Virus record (IMG/VR): IMGVR_UViG_3300005613_000224 | Coordinates: 1 to 34,485 of that record | Length of the DNA: 34,485 bases | Strand: one strand, 5' to 3' | Source: a virus | Part shown: positions 22,023 through 29,675 of the stretch, piece after piece | How the letters are laid out: each line of letters starts with the position of its first letter | Numbering within the stretch: the stretch's first letter is position 1 | Position numbers and translations under genes: made by a program | Notes under the pieces: model-generated | Told to the model about the DNA's origin: nothing | Database searches by the model: none | The model's input: the letters and a program-made list of their open reading frames with translations, nothing else

Positions 22023-22485
22023 CGGTCAAAAGTTTTTCGTTTGCAGGTGTCAACGTGTATTGCTTTTTGATTTGTTCAATCGTAACTGTTCCGGCTTCGA
22101 TTGCTTTCTTTGCTCCGTTCCACTTCGGATGCGTCGGATTCAATTCTAATGATGTTTTAACCACGCGCAACGCATCGTGCATCTCTCCGAACGCTTTCAC
22201 TTTCTGAACGGTCAATTCAATCTTTTTTCCGATCCATTCTTCAATGTATGGTGTGTTTAATGACTTGTGAATCGTTTTCAGATTTGTCGCGTTCATTACC
22301 ATCGGCTTTGATTCCTCAAATAATACCGTCACGCATTCTTCCTGACCGCCTCGACCATCATGGACCATTTGTTTTTTCACGTCCTTGATCGTTAGGATTC
22401 GATTCTTAAAATTACCGTTTTCGTCAGTCAAATCCCAACTTCCCAAATAGTCAGGATTTCTCAATTTTTTAAAATGTGTTTTCAT
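22012..22485 (-). CDS. Conserved phage recombination-associated protein, 157 aa
   Basis: N-terminus HFKKLRNPDYLGSWDLTD, then ILTIKDVKKQMVHD and CVTVLFEESKPMVMNATN with IGKKIELTVQKVKAFGEMHD reads as an OB-like fold. Proteins like this commonly sit beside YqaJ nucleases in phages. Possible ssDNA-binding or annealing helper; inference from neighbours. The C-terminal third is helical. Confidence 0.6.
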   Translation of the reverse strand: MKTHFKKLRNPDYLGSWDLTDENGNFKNRILTIKDVKKQMVHDGRGGQEECVTVLFEESKPMVMNATNLKTIHKSLNTPYIEEWIGKKIELTVQKVKAFGEMHDALRVVKTSLELNPTHPKWNGAKKAIEAGTVTIEQIKKQYTLTPANEKLLTDGK

Positions 22486-22691
22486 TCCGTTTCGTTTTTA
22501 GTTATTGCTTTGAAGATTTTGTCACGCAATGCAAACGCTTCGTCTTGTGTGTCTGCATAAACGTCCATGTGAATGCCTCCGATTGTGTCGGATTCCATTA
22601 TCTCAAAATGAAAATATGATGTTCCGTCATATCGTCGGCGTTCGTCAATATTCGATGTTTTAAATTGTTTTTTAATGATTAGTCCGTCCAT
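22482..22691 (-). CDS. Hypothetical protein, 69 aa
   Basis: Alternating strand pattern (IIKKQFKTSNI, SYFHFEIMESDTIGGIHMDV) then a helix (DTQDEAFALRDKIFKAITK). Ends in an ATGA overlap with the 157-aa gene; its last codons contain the leader word ATAACTAAAAAC for that gene. Family unknown. Confidence 0.5.
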   Translation of the reverse strand: MDGLIIKKQFKTSNIDERRRYDGTSYFHFEIMESDTIGGIHMDVYADTQDEAFALRDKIFKAITKNETE

Positions 22692-22696
22692 GTTTT

Positions 22697-22831
22697 TTAG
22701 ATTAATTTGTCCAACATTCTCAAAGCTTGTTCAATTGCTTCTTCATTATTCAATTTTGTTTTCGTTTTTTTTCTCACCTTCTGCAATGTCTTTGCCATGT
22801 CCGGTGTGATGTTGATGATGTTCTTTGCCAT
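22697..22831 (-). CDS. Ribbon-helix-helix-like small regulator, 44 aa
   Basis: Frame from ATG 22831 to TAA 22697. N-terminal strand KNIINITPDM, helix AKTLQKVRKKTKTKL, turn NN, helix EEAIEQALRMLDKLI, the order of a CopG/Arc-type ribbon-helix-helix. First gene after a promoter-like region (22863-22870), upstream of the recombination operon, so it may regulate it. Too short for certainty, but the gap, frame and leader fit a gene. Confidence 0.55.
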   Translation of the reverse strand: MAKNIINITPDMAKTLQKVRKKTKTKLNNEEAIEQALRMLDKLI

Positions 22832-22862
22832 AATAAATTGATTTTTGATTTGTTATTTTGTG

Positions 22863-22870
22863 TAAATATA
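22863..22870 (-). promoter_or_regulatory. Promoter-like element before the recombination operon
   Basis: Leftward TATAATTATTATTATATTTA; the last eight bases (TATATTTA) deviate from TAnnTTTG only in the last base. It sits in the gap between the methyltransferase stop (22878) and ATG 22831. Confidence 0.4.
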
Positions 22871-22877
22871 ATAATAA

Positions 22878-23765
22878 TTATAATAAAGTTGTATTTATTT
22901 CTTCAATTACTTTAAATATTTCGTGTGCCACCTGTGGAACTATCGCATTTCCTGCGGCTTTTATTGATTCGTTTCTCCATTTTGGAAAGGTAATTCCGTC
23001 CAATCGGGAGGAAAACCCATCATTTCTAGTACAAATCGGGGATTGAGTTGGGAAGTTTTCGAACCCGATTGATAAACCCTTTTCGCTATGCTGTCTTGGT
23101 TTCGTTTTCCTGTATTCTTTGCCAGATTGTCGTCTGCTGTTGGTGTTGGAAGCATCATTTGATTTAATTTGTTTATTGTTGGCTGATATTCTGACATTAT
23201 TTCCTGCGCTAATGTTCCGCTGTTTCCTGATGTCGGATTTTTTTTTCCGCTTGTTACTTGACCATCCATCATTGTTGGTGTTTTTAGCAACAAACCATAT
23301 CCGATCCCTTCTGTGGGGAGCGTTGACGGCACAAGCTGGAACCAAAAACGCCCATACTTCGTACCCTTCAGCCTCCAAGTCAGTTTGCACTTCGTCGAAT
23401 ACCAATCCCCCCGACCAATTAACAAGTCCGCGAACGTTTTCCCCGACAACCCATTTCGGCTTAATCTCTCGTACTGCTCTAAGCATTTCAGGCCAGAGAT
23501 GTCGGTCATCCTCTTTGCCCTTTCTTTTGCCTGCTGTGCTGTACGGTTGGCAGGGGAATCCTCCTGAAATAATGTCAACTGATCCTCTGTACTTTCTAAA
23601 ATCTGTTTTTTTAATGTCATAATGTGGTGTTGATTTAGGCCAATAATATTGAATAACTTTTTGACAAAATTCGTCAATTTCACAATGGGCGGTTTGATTC
23701 CATCCCATCCAATCGGCCGCAAGTCCGAAACCGTTAATCCCTGCGAATAATGGTAAATGATTCAT
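22878..23765 (-). CDS. dcm: DNA (cytosine-5) methyltransferase, 295 aa
   Basis: Motif I LFAGINGFGLA (6-16), catalytic loop FPCQPYSTAGKRKG with C72, ENVRG (109-113), HRRDRIWFVA (151-160) and the C-terminal motif AAGNAIVPQVAHEIF (270-284) are intact. It methylates cytosine in a specific site and probably protects phage DNA from host restriction. Start at ATG 23765 (MNHLPLF) after AAAAAAC. The variable region (about 161-235) is an Asn/Lys/Ser/Arg-rich stretch rather than a normal target domain, because the same DNA is also read in the +1 frame. Confidence 0.9.
   Translation of the reverse strand: MNHLPLFAGINGFGLAADWMGWNQTAHCEIDEFCQKVIQYYWPKSTPHYDIKKTDFRKYRGSVDIISGGFPCQPYSTAGKRKGKEDDRHLWPEMLRAVREIKPKWVVGENVRGLVNWSGGLVFDEVQTDLEAEGYEVWAFLVPACAVNAPHRRDRIWFVAKNTNNDGWSSNKRKKKSDIRKQRNISAGNNVRISANNKQIKSNDASNTNSRRQSGKEYRKTKPRQHSEKGLSIGFENFPTQSPICTRNDGFSSRLDGITFPKWRNESIKAAGNAIVPQVAHEIFKVIEEINTTLL
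22961..23620 (-). CDS. Overprinted methyltransferase-associated protein, 219 aa, +1 frame inside dcm
   Basis: An uninterrupted frame lies wholly inside dcm, with ATG 23620 (an upstream TTG at 23722 would add 34 residues). Its sequence carries marks of a phage protein family I recognise as accompanying cytosine methylases: QLTLFQEDSPA, MTDISGLKCLEQYERLSRNG, FQLVPSTLPTEGIGYGLLLK, a repeated LPTPTADD, and NPRFVLEMMGFPPDWTELPF. Remaining open for 220 codons in AT-rich DNA with family motifs argues for dual coding. Function unknown, perhaps target recognition or modification control. Confidence 0.65.
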   Translation of the reverse strand: MTLKKQILESTEDQLTLFQEDSPANRTAQQAKERAKRMTDISGLKCLEQYERLSRNGLSGKTFADLLIGRGDWYSTKCKLTWRLKGTKYGRFWFQLVPSTLPTEGIGYGLLLKTPTMMDGQVTSGKKNPTSGNSGTLAQEIMSEYQPTINKLNQMMLPTPTADDNLAKNTGKRNQDSIAKRVYQSGSKTSQLNPRFVLEMMGFPPDWTELPFQNGETNQ

Positions 23766-23779
23766 GTTTTTTGTTTCGG

Positions 23780-23787
23780 TAAAAATA
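23780..23787 (-). promoter_or_regulatory. Promoter-like element before dcm
   Basis: Leftward TATAATTATTATTATTTTTA lies 15 nt before ATG 23765. It shares the ATAATTATTATTAT word with other operon starts, but its -7 box (TATTTTTA) is imperfect. Confidence 0.35.
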
Positions 23788-23810
23788 ATAATAATTATAA
23801 AACAAAACAT

Positions 23811-23840
23811 AAAAAAAGCGCAAATCTTTCAAAATGCGCC
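23811..23840 (-). terminator. Intrinsic terminator after the lysis genes
   Basis: Leftward GCGCA (23839-23835) pairs with TGCGC (23822-23818), extended by A-U pairs, then TTTTTTT (23817-23811). It separates the lysis operon from dcm. Confidence 0.65.
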
Positions 23841-23862
23841 TTTGTTGTCGGGTTTGTCCTGT

Positions 23863-24279
23863 TTAGGTGAATAGTAAAATCAGAAGGATTCCGATTGTTG
23901 CGCCTGCTCCGTAGTTAATCGACCGTGAAAACTTTAAACGGCGCGTTTTAACGGCATATTTTTCCTCAAGTGTGTTGATATACTGATTCAGTTCTGTTGT
24001 CGCCTTAATTAACGCCTGTTGTTGGTTGTCGCATTCTTTTATTTCCTGATTTAGGTTGTCAATCTTTTGTTTTAATAACGTGGTGACGGTGTCATAATCC
24101 TTGCCTTTGATCGCATAACTAATCAAAAGCGCATAATCATCAAAACAAATCTGTTTGATGCTGTCACCGTCTGCGCAATTCGTTGATGAGTTCTGCGCCG
24201 ATGCTGTCAATGACATGAAAATCATTAACATCGCTGGCATGATTGATTTTGTAAATGAGTGAATCATGATCGGTTTCAT
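23863..24279 (-). CDS. Secreted/membrane coiled-coil protein, 138 aa (outer-spanin candidate)
   Basis: A Sec signal peptide (MIFMSLTASA, cleavage likely before Q) is followed by two Cys, a long coiled coil (LLKQKIDNLNQEIKECDNQQ and onward) and a C-terminal hydrophobic segment (GAGATIGILLILLF). There is no lipobox, so it is not a classic Rz1 lipoprotein. It overlaps the inner-spanin-like gene by 116 nt in another frame, which is the usual arrangement of Rz and Rz1. A spanin role is inference. Confidence 0.5.
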   Translation of the reverse strand: MKPIMIHSFTKSIMPAMLMIFMSLTASAQNSSTNCADGDSIKQICFDDYALLISYAIKGKDYDTVTTLLKQKIDNLNQEIKECDNQQQALIKATTELNQYINTLEEKYAVKTRRLKFSRSINYGAGATIGILLILLFT

Positions 24280-24502
24280 GTTGTAAAATTATTATGTCCT
24301 TTAATTTGTTTTGTTCCTGAAGGTGTTTTCGTTTCACCTCTGACAATTCCCATTCGATACGCAATTCATTCAGATTGTCAATCAGGTTTTGTTTCTCCTG
24401 AATCAATTCATCTGTTTGGTCCGTTGCTATGTCGATACCCTTAACCACAAAAACGGTGATCAGGACCGTCAATCCATATTTAATCCATTCCGCTTTGATC
24501 AC
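24164..24502 (-). CDS. Inner spanin-like (Rz-like) protein, 112 aa
   Basis: N-terminal signal anchor YGLTVLITVFVVKGIDIA (about 9-26) and a long periplasmic coiled coil (ELIQEKQNLIDNLNELRIEW, then ELSEVKRKHLQEQNKL). Such proteins span the periplasm and fuse the membranes at lysis in Gram-negative hosts. ATGA overlap with the amidase gene. Confidence 0.6.
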   Translation of the reverse strand: MIKAEWIKYGLTVLITVFVVKGIDIATDQTDELIQEKQNLIDNLNELRIEWELSEVKRKHLQEQNKLKDIIILQHETDHDSLIYKINHASDVNDFHVIDSIGAELINELRRR

Positions 24503-24912
24503 AGATCTCCATATTCAAGTTCAGCATCGAAAGATGGACACGCCTTTGATACGTTCGGAAAATCTCTATGACCTTTTATAAACGCATCAGGAAAACGTTG
24601 TTTCAATACGATTAATAAGTTTTTCAAAGCCTGTTTTTGTTCCGGCGTTCTGTTGTCCTCCGCTTTCCCGTTTTCATCGATTCCGCCCTCATAACAAACC
24701 CCGATTGAATCACGATTGAATCCGCGAACGTGCGCTCCAGGTCTTTTCAAATCTCTACCTAAAAAGATTGCACCGTTTCGACGTACATAGTAATGGTAAC
24801 CAATATCCGACCAACCACGCTTTAAATGCCAATCAAGCACCCTTTCGACTGGCACATCCATAGATGGTTTTGTCGCTGAACAATGTATCGCAATATAGTT
24901 GATTTCTCTCAT
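24499..24912 (-). CDS. N-acetylmuramoyl-L-alanine amidase (T7 lysozyme-like endolysin), 137 aa
   Basis: Amidase_2 fold: IAIHCSAT with zinc ligand H10, IGYHYYVRRNGAIFLGRD, then GAHVRGFNRDSIGVCYEGG, zinc ligands H115 (KGHRDF) and C125 with K123 (SKACPSFD). It cleaves the amide bond between MurNAc and L-Ala. No signal peptide, so holin-dependent export. Start at ATG 24912 of an ATGA overlap with the holin-like gene; the longer frame from 24951 is less likely. Confidence 0.9.
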   Translation of the reverse strand: MREINYIAIHCSATKPSMDVPVERVLDWHLKRGWSDIGYHYYVRRNGAIFLGRDLKRPGAHVRGFNRDSIGVCYEGGIDENGKAEDNRTPEQKQALKNLLIVLKQRFPDAFIKGHRDFPNVSKACPSFDAELEYGDL

Positions 24913-25103
24913 GATTTGGTTTTTTTGTTCTCGCTGTGGTTCTGTTGCCATTTCATACCAAGAGCCAAACCGATGACGCCCAAATAACCCACAGATTCAG
25001 TCGGATGAATAAACGCAAATGCGATTGAACCGATGATTAAAACAAAAAATCCAAGGCGCATCATTGATAATTTGCCCGTGTGATCTTTGAAAAATTGTCT
25101 CAT
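24909..25103 (-). CDS. Holin-like protein, 64 aa
   Basis: Basic N-terminus (MRQFFKDHTGKLSMM), two hydrophobic helices (GFFVLIIGSIAFAFI and VGYLGVIGLALGM) separated by a short turn, and a charged tail, a class II holin layout. It is immediately upstream of the amidase with an ATGA overlap. Confidence 0.6.
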   Translation of the reverse strand: MRQFFKDHTGKLSMMRLGFFVLIIGSIAFAFIHPTESVGYLGVIGLALGMKWQQNHSENKKTKS

Positions 25104-25129
25104 AATATCTACTTGATTTTTTTTATCAA

Positions 25130-25411
25130 TTACCTTTCTATTTTTTCCAATCTTTTGTCGTGTTCTTCCAACTTGACATCGTGACGGTTAACTAAAATTG
25201 TCAACTTTTCGTTGTTTGAACTTAAACGCGATTGAATTTCATCAATATCTCGGTGCTTATATAAACTGATTTTTCTGTCTCGATTATAAATGTATAAAAG
25301 TAATACGATAATAATTCCGAACAAAGAACCAACAACAGCCATTGGAATCCAATTTCCACTATTTGCTTCGTTTATGATTTTCACCACTTCTTGCACTTGT
25401 TCTTCGTTCAT
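25130..25411 (-). CDS. Membrane-anchored coiled-coil protein, 93 aa
   Basis: One transmembrane helix (MAVVGSLFGIIIVLLLYIY, about 23-41) followed by basic residues and a coiled coil (EIQSRLSSNNEKLTILVNRH, DVKLEEHDKRLEKIE). Similar proteins precede amidases in many phages and may be holin, antiholin or pinholin. Role not certain. Confidence 0.5.
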   Translation of the reverse strand: MNEEQVQEVVKIINEANSGNWIPMAVVGSLFGIIIVLLLYIYNRDRKISLYKHRDIDEIQSRLSSNNEKLTILVNRHDVKLEEHDKRLEKIER

Positions 25412-25423
25412 TTTATTTTGAAT

Positions 25424-25651
25424 TTATAATCCCAATAGATTTTTAAGTTGTGTTAATTGTTCGCTTGTCATTGTGCTTAAATCAACGTTATCCATTGAAA
25501 TTGGCTCGGGTTTTGTCGGATCATTATAAACCATCTCAGAACTATTCAAATTTTCTTTTGTTGCGTCTTGTTCAGTTTCGCAATCGTGACGATCCACTCG
25601 CCAAGAATCCGCGCCGTTTCCTTGTTTTTTATATGTGTGAATTTCTATCAT
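25424..25651 (-). CDS. Hypothetical small acidic protein, 75 aa
   Basis: Polar and acidic with a C-terminal helix ([14 protein letters not shown]). ATGA overlap with the fibre-like gene upstream suggests an accessory or chaperone for it; no family recognised. Confidence 0.45.
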   Translation of the reverse strand: MIEIHTYKKQGNGADSWRVDRHDCETEQDATKENLNSSEMVYNDPTKPEPISMDNVDLSTMTSEQLTQLKNLLGL

Positions 25652-26604
25652 AGTTCTATTATTAAAGTTATTCTAATATTTGCCGCTATTGGATTAGTCG
25701 CCCATGTTGGTGTATCAATTCTGAAATAACTTGATCCCTCACTAATAGAAATGGATAACCCTGTGTAACTCTCAAAAGCATTTCTAGGTAATGAGGTTTG
25801 ATAATTCAAAGTTGATGTAATAACGTTCGATTCAGGCGCACCACCTAAAGCCGCCGTAACTAAAGTCAATGTAACATTTCCAGCACTCGGAAAAGTTGAT
25901 CCGATGTATTTATTTACAAAAACATCTGTAACAGTTCCAGCAGGCAAAGGAAGCATATTTGCTTGATTCTCATTGCTACCAAAAGCCGATTGTTGACCTA
26001 AATAATAAGAAGTACTGTCAGCAAAATTAAAATTATTGTTTGCGTAATAAGTGACGGCTATTTTGTTTGCTCCTCCAGCACCACTTGCAGCCGATGTAAT
26101 TCTACCTTTAGCATCTACTGTTATATCTGCATTTGTGTAACTTCCAGGAGTCACCGCCGTATTGGATAAAGTAGGATTTGGATATGTACCTGTTAAATCA
26201 CCGCCAGCTGAACCGCTTGGCGTTCTTGAATCGCTTAATCTTGAATCGTCACCCTCGCAAACCGTACCCGTTCCAGTTCCAAAGTTTTTATTAAATGCTG
26301 TGTTTTCTGTGAAATCTGCTTTTGCGCCTATCTCTGCCGGTGTAGGAAATGTCATTACTACATCTGTAGCTGTACCTCCTACACCGTCACCCGTTACAGA
26401 ATCAACACTACCACCCTCTGGTACATAATCTAAAGCAGACCAAGTATCTACACCGTTAGCGAATTTAAATCTAGGTTGATCTGTTGATGCGTAAAACAAA
26501 TCAGATGTTACTAGAATAGTCTTATTTGAATAAACCGTAGCATCAACCGCCCATTCAGCAGCTGTTTGTGTGATTATATTACCTTGTATATTTATCGTTG
26601 GCAT
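25648..26604 (-). CDS. Tail fibre / receptor-binding-like protein, 318 aa
   Basis: A short N-terminal attachment domain leads to a Gly/Thr/Ser-rich shaft with the typical fibre words [27 protein letters not shown] and [13 protein letters not shown], then a beta-rich C-terminal head domain (about 170-318). This pattern marks phage fibres across many groups. Codon use (AGA, CTA, ACT) differs from the neighbouring head genes, as expected for an exchanged host-range module. TAATG overlap with the upstream gene. Confidence 0.65.
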   Translation of the reverse strand: MPTINIQGNIITQTAAEWAVDATVYSNKTILVTSDLFYASTDQPRFKFANGVDTWSALDYVPEGGSVDSVTGDGVGGTATDVVMTFPTPAEIGAKADFTENTAFNKNFGTGTGTVCEGDDSRLSDSRTPSGSAGGDLTGTYPNPTLSNTAVTPGSYTNADITVDAKGRITSAASGAGGANKIAVTYYANNNFNFADSTSYYLGQQSAFGSNENQANMLPLPAGTVTDVFVNKYIGSTFPSAGNVTLTLVTAALGGAPESNVITSTLNYQTSLPRNAFESYTGLSISISEGSSYFRIDTPTWATNPIAANIRITLIIEL

Positions 26605-27275
26605 TATCTTAAATTTATTGTTATATCCGTACCATCTACCGTTACATTCTGACCAGTATCTACACCGTCGAAAAACAAATCATAATCGTAAGATCCAGTA
26701 GTATAAGAGTAAGTCCCACCGCTGGGTACGTTTTCTACAAATACGTCATTTTCATAAATCGATACAGGTTCGCACCGAACGCCCGTGATCGTTCCGGTTT
26801 CGAAATCGTATTCGGGCAATAATGCCTGCAGGTCACAAATGCCGTGTCGTTTCTTGACTTTCAACGTGAATGATGCTATCCATCCAAACGCTTTGTCCTG
26901 TCCCTTTTGAATAGTTGGTTGACAATTGATTTGACCTTGAATTTTGCTGAAATCCTGCCATCTGTTCGAATAGCTGATGGTTTCTTCCAAGTCGTTCAAT
27001 ATCTGCCGTGTGTCGCTCATGACACGTTTTCGATTCGATTGGTCGTCTTGCATCCAATCAAGGACCATGATTTCAAAATTGTAGTTGAAATACCAGGTTT
27101 CTGAAGGTGCGTTCAAAACATTGACAACAATCGCAGGATAATTGCGTCGATCTTCCTGACTGACTTGCAAGAACTCACCAAACCCCCAAAACTGATTGAT
27201 CATTGAATGATCATCAGCCCATTGATTCAGTTCGTATAATACCCTTCGAAGTGTTACGTCTGCGTTTAATGACAT
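26604..27275 (-). CDS. Tail terminator / head-tail joining protein, 223 aa, with added C-terminal domain
   Basis: Residues 1-150 ([20 protein letters not shown], then [19 protein letters not shown] and [19 protein letters not shown]) resemble tail-terminator-type proteins of Bacteroidota siphophages. From about residue 170 a beta domain ([19 protein letters not shown], then [16 protein letters not shown]) follows; its codon use changes to resemble the fibre gene downstream. The exact role is inference. Confidence 0.55.
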   Translation of the reverse strand: MSLNADVTLRRVLYELNQWADDHSMINQFWGFGEFLQVSQEDRRNYPAIVVNVLNAPSETWYFNYNFEIMVLDWMQDDQSNRKRVMSDTRQILNDLEETISYSNRWQDFSKIQGQINCQPTIQKGQDKAFGWIASFTLKVKKRHGICDLQALLPEYDFETGTITGVRCEPVSIYENDVFVENVPSGGTYSYTTGSYDYDLFFDGVDTGQNVTVDGTDITINLR

Positions 27276-27336
27276 CCTTTTTGATTTTGTTTGCGGCTTT
27301 TTTTACCTTCTCTCGTGTTGTTTTGTTTGGCTTCAT
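27214..27336 (-). CDS. Small very basic protein, 40 aa
   Basis: Frame from ATG 27336, which overlaps the previous TAA (TAATG), to TGA 27214. Product MKPNKTTREKVKKAANKIKK followed by [14 protein letters not shown], with a net charge strongly positive. It overlaps the next gene by 62 nt. It may bind DNA or act as a short leader gene for coupling. Moderate support only. Confidence 0.45.
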   Translation of the reverse strand: MKPNKTTREKVKKAANKIKKDVIKRRRNTSKGIIRTESMG

Positions 27337-27872
27337 TATATGATTGAAATTGAACCGAAATAATCATGTGAATCATCTGTATTCGCAGGCAACGTCTGTT
27401 TAATTTCATCCGCTTCAGGTGATTCATTCAATTCAGGAATTTGTTCCCAGTGATCACACAACCACGCTTTCAACTTTTTTTCGTATTGCTTCGCATCCTT
27501 GATCAGTTCGTTTCGCAGATTGTTGTTTGATTCTCTGTCGTTCGCGCTGATGTTCTGATCACTATTTTTCCCCGTTGTTTTGTTCGTGATTTGATTGGTC
27601 GTGTGCCATGTTGCTTTATAGTCGCAATATGCAATCATTGTAGGGATGATGTGATCTTCAAGAACTTCCTTATACAAACCCGTAACCGAACTCGCTTTGA
27701 TGTCAGTCACGATCTTATTGTATAGCATCGTTCCGATCACCGGTTCAATTCTCGTTCTTTGTACTGCCCGAATAATCGGAAGTAATTTTTTTGTGTCCGT
27801 GTTTATGTCCGTGAATCCGTATTCACCCCATACAGCAACGGTCAAAAAATATGTGAAATCTAGTCCTGCCAT
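27336..27872 (-). CDS. Head-tail connector protein, 178 aa
   Basis: Helical N-terminal part with KLLPIIRAVQRTRIEPVIG and LYKEVLEDHIIPTMIAYCDY, then an Asn-rich linker and NLRNELIKDAKQYEKKLKAW. This looks like connector-type proteins found behind the portal in Bacteroidota phages. It directly follows the portal gene. Confidence 0.55.
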   Translation of the reverse strand: MAGLDFTYFLTVAVWGEYGFTDINTDTKKLLPIIRAVQRTRIEPVIGTMLYNKIVTDIKASSVTGLYKEVLEDHIIPTMIAYCDYKATWHTTNQITNKTTGKNSDQNISANDRESNNNLRNELIKDAKQYEKKLKAWLCDHWEQIPELNESPEADEIKQTLPANTDDSHDYFGSISII

Positions 27873-27875
27873 TTT

Positions 27876-29675
27876 TTATCTCCTTCCAAATGTTATCACC
27901 TGTGACCATTCGTGACGGCATCCAGGTTCGTTCTTGTTTGTGTTCGGATTATGATACCAACCTCCACGATATGCGAACACGTTAGGTCCGATCGCTTCGA
28001 TTTCCTCCCTAGTATAAAGACGGTTCAATTCCATTAATGTTTTGCAAAAATTACGACTTTCACCGCCCGGAACTAAATTAGGCGCATCGGCTCGCAATCG
28101 GTATTCATACATAATTTCCATTGATTCAACGTCATTGATCGCAATTTGTCGCCGTCCTGCTGTTGTGACCTGACCTGATTTCGTGATCAATCCTTTTTCG
28201 ATTAATACCTGATAGATTCCTGCCAGTTCACGACCTGAAACGTCCAACGCCTTTCTGATGTTGTTGAATCCTTGATTTTCCTGAATCAAATTCAATGCTT
28301 GCTGTTCGTTGTCTGATAAGGTTGCGAATTTACTTTTTGCAAGTTCAATCAAATCATTTTTTGATTTGTCATGACCTGAAAAAGATTCCAATACATTAAA
28401 ATTCTCTTTCGCCTCACCTTTCAATTTTAAGCTTTCAAGGATTTCATCCTGTTCCTTCATCTTCTGTTCGCGCTCCGTTTCCTTTTCGATAATGAATGCC
28501 GGTCGTTCTTCTTCTTTTGGCAAATTCAACTCAACCCGATTGAATGTCAATTCGCCTTGAATGCCTGCGATGTCGTTCATTATCCAATTTAAGATGGACA
28601 GTATTGCCTCGCGCCTGCCTTCAAAATAATTCGCATCCATTATTGCGTATCCGATTTCCAGTTCCGATGCATTGAATGATCCTTCTTGTTTTACTCCGAA
28701 TAATGTCGGAACAACTACTTCATGTGCATAAATGATTGACTGTTCTGCGCCTTTTTTCGAATTTGCATATCTGTCGGGTAGGTTGTTCCCTTGTAGACTT
28801 TCAATATGCGGTTTCATATCTTGACCATTGCCATAAACAACCATTGATCGACCTGCCTGCAAACCTCCTGTCGATGATGCGCTTAAATCCATTTCAAGTT
28901 GACGCTGATCATCTTCGTTTTTCGGCTGTCCATTCGCCAGATAAATCAACGTCCCAAGACTGAAACCGTTGTGAATTTCGCTATTGTTATAAACGCCGAT
29001 TTCAATCAATGTATCAATGTCCGTAATTGCACCTGCGTAAACTGGTGAAGGATACCATCCCGGATTGATTTTCTTGCGGCTTCCTGGAATCAAAGATTCT
29101 CCGCATTCTTCCTGAAACAAAACATAACAAATACGCTGATCAGGATCGTTTAAATCGTATGGTTTTAAAGTTTCCCATTTCACTTTCGGATCTGTCCAAT
29201 CTTTTGCGATTCGGATGTTTCCAGTCAAATAAACATTGTTTTCATCGTCGTATGCGATTTCGAATCGAATTTGTTCAAATGGAATGTGTTCGATTTTCTT
29301 GTATTTCTTTGGACCAACTGCATTGAAAACAACCTTGACCGCAAACAAATTTGCTTTCTCAAAATCAGATGATAATAATCGGGTAATTTGTTGCAAGTTA
29401 AAATCTTTGTGATCACGCTTTCGGTTCTTGAAAAATTCCTGATAGCCTGATTCGTTTGGTCCTGTGTATTCCAAGCCGCCCGACACCGTGAAATGAACTT
29501 TTGATTTCACAATTCCACCGTGAATCGGATTCGCATCGGAAAGATATTTCAAATAATACGGATATTCGTTATACTTACCCCATTTCAAGACCTCCGATTT
29601 TTTATCGTCCTGCTCCAAAGGTTGCGGAATGTTCGATTTCTTAACCGATAACATTTGAACGTTCTTTCTATCCAT
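27876..29675 (-). CDS. Portal protein with C-terminal extension, 599 aa
   Basis: Residues 1-410 are portal-like: NEYPYYLKYLSDANPIHGGI, long helical and wing segments, then VVPTLFGVKQEGSFNASELE and ILSILNWIMNDIAGI. The portal ring is the DNA gate of the head. After a charged helix (about 380-410) comes a winged-helix-like stretch (LSDNEQQALNLIQENQGFNN, VLIEKGLITKSG) and a Cys/His end (APNLVPGGESRNFCKTLMEL; GCRHEW) resembling MuF/minor-head C-termini. It lies downstream of the capsid genes, an unusual order. Confidence 0.75.
   Translation of the reverse strand: MDRKNVQMLSVKKSNIPQPLEQDDKKSEVLKWGKYNEYPYYLKYLSDANPIHGGIVKSKVHFTVSGGLEYTGPNESGYQEFFKNRKRDHKDFNLQQITRLLSSDFEKANLFAVKVVFNAVGPKKYKKIEHIPFEQIRFEIAYDDENNVYLTGNIRIAKDWTDPKVKWETLKPYDLNDPDQRICYVLFQEECGESLIPGSRKKINPGWYPSPVYAGAITDIDTLIEIGVYNNSEIHNGFSLGTLIYLANGQPKNEDDQRQLEMDLSASSTGGLQAGRSMVVYGNGQDMKPHIESLQGNNLPDRYANSKKGAEQSIIYAHEVVVPTLFGVKQEGSFNASELEIGYAIMDANYFEGRREAILSILNWIMNDIAGIQGELTFNRVELNLPKEEERPAFIIEKETEREQKMKEQDEILESLKLKGEAKENFNVLESFSGHDKSKNDLIELAKSKFATLSDNEQQALNLIQENQGFNNIRKALDVSGRELAGIYQVLIEKGLITKSGQVTTAGRRQIAINDVESMEIMYEYRLRADAPNLVPGGESRNFCKTLMELNRLYTREEIEAIGPNVFAYRGGWYHNPNTNKNEPGCRHEWSQVITFGRR

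Noticed and set aside
23119-23622. Rightward 167-aa frame opposite the methyltransferase
   Set aside because: Antisense shadow of a region already constrained in two leftward frames; no motif or promoter.
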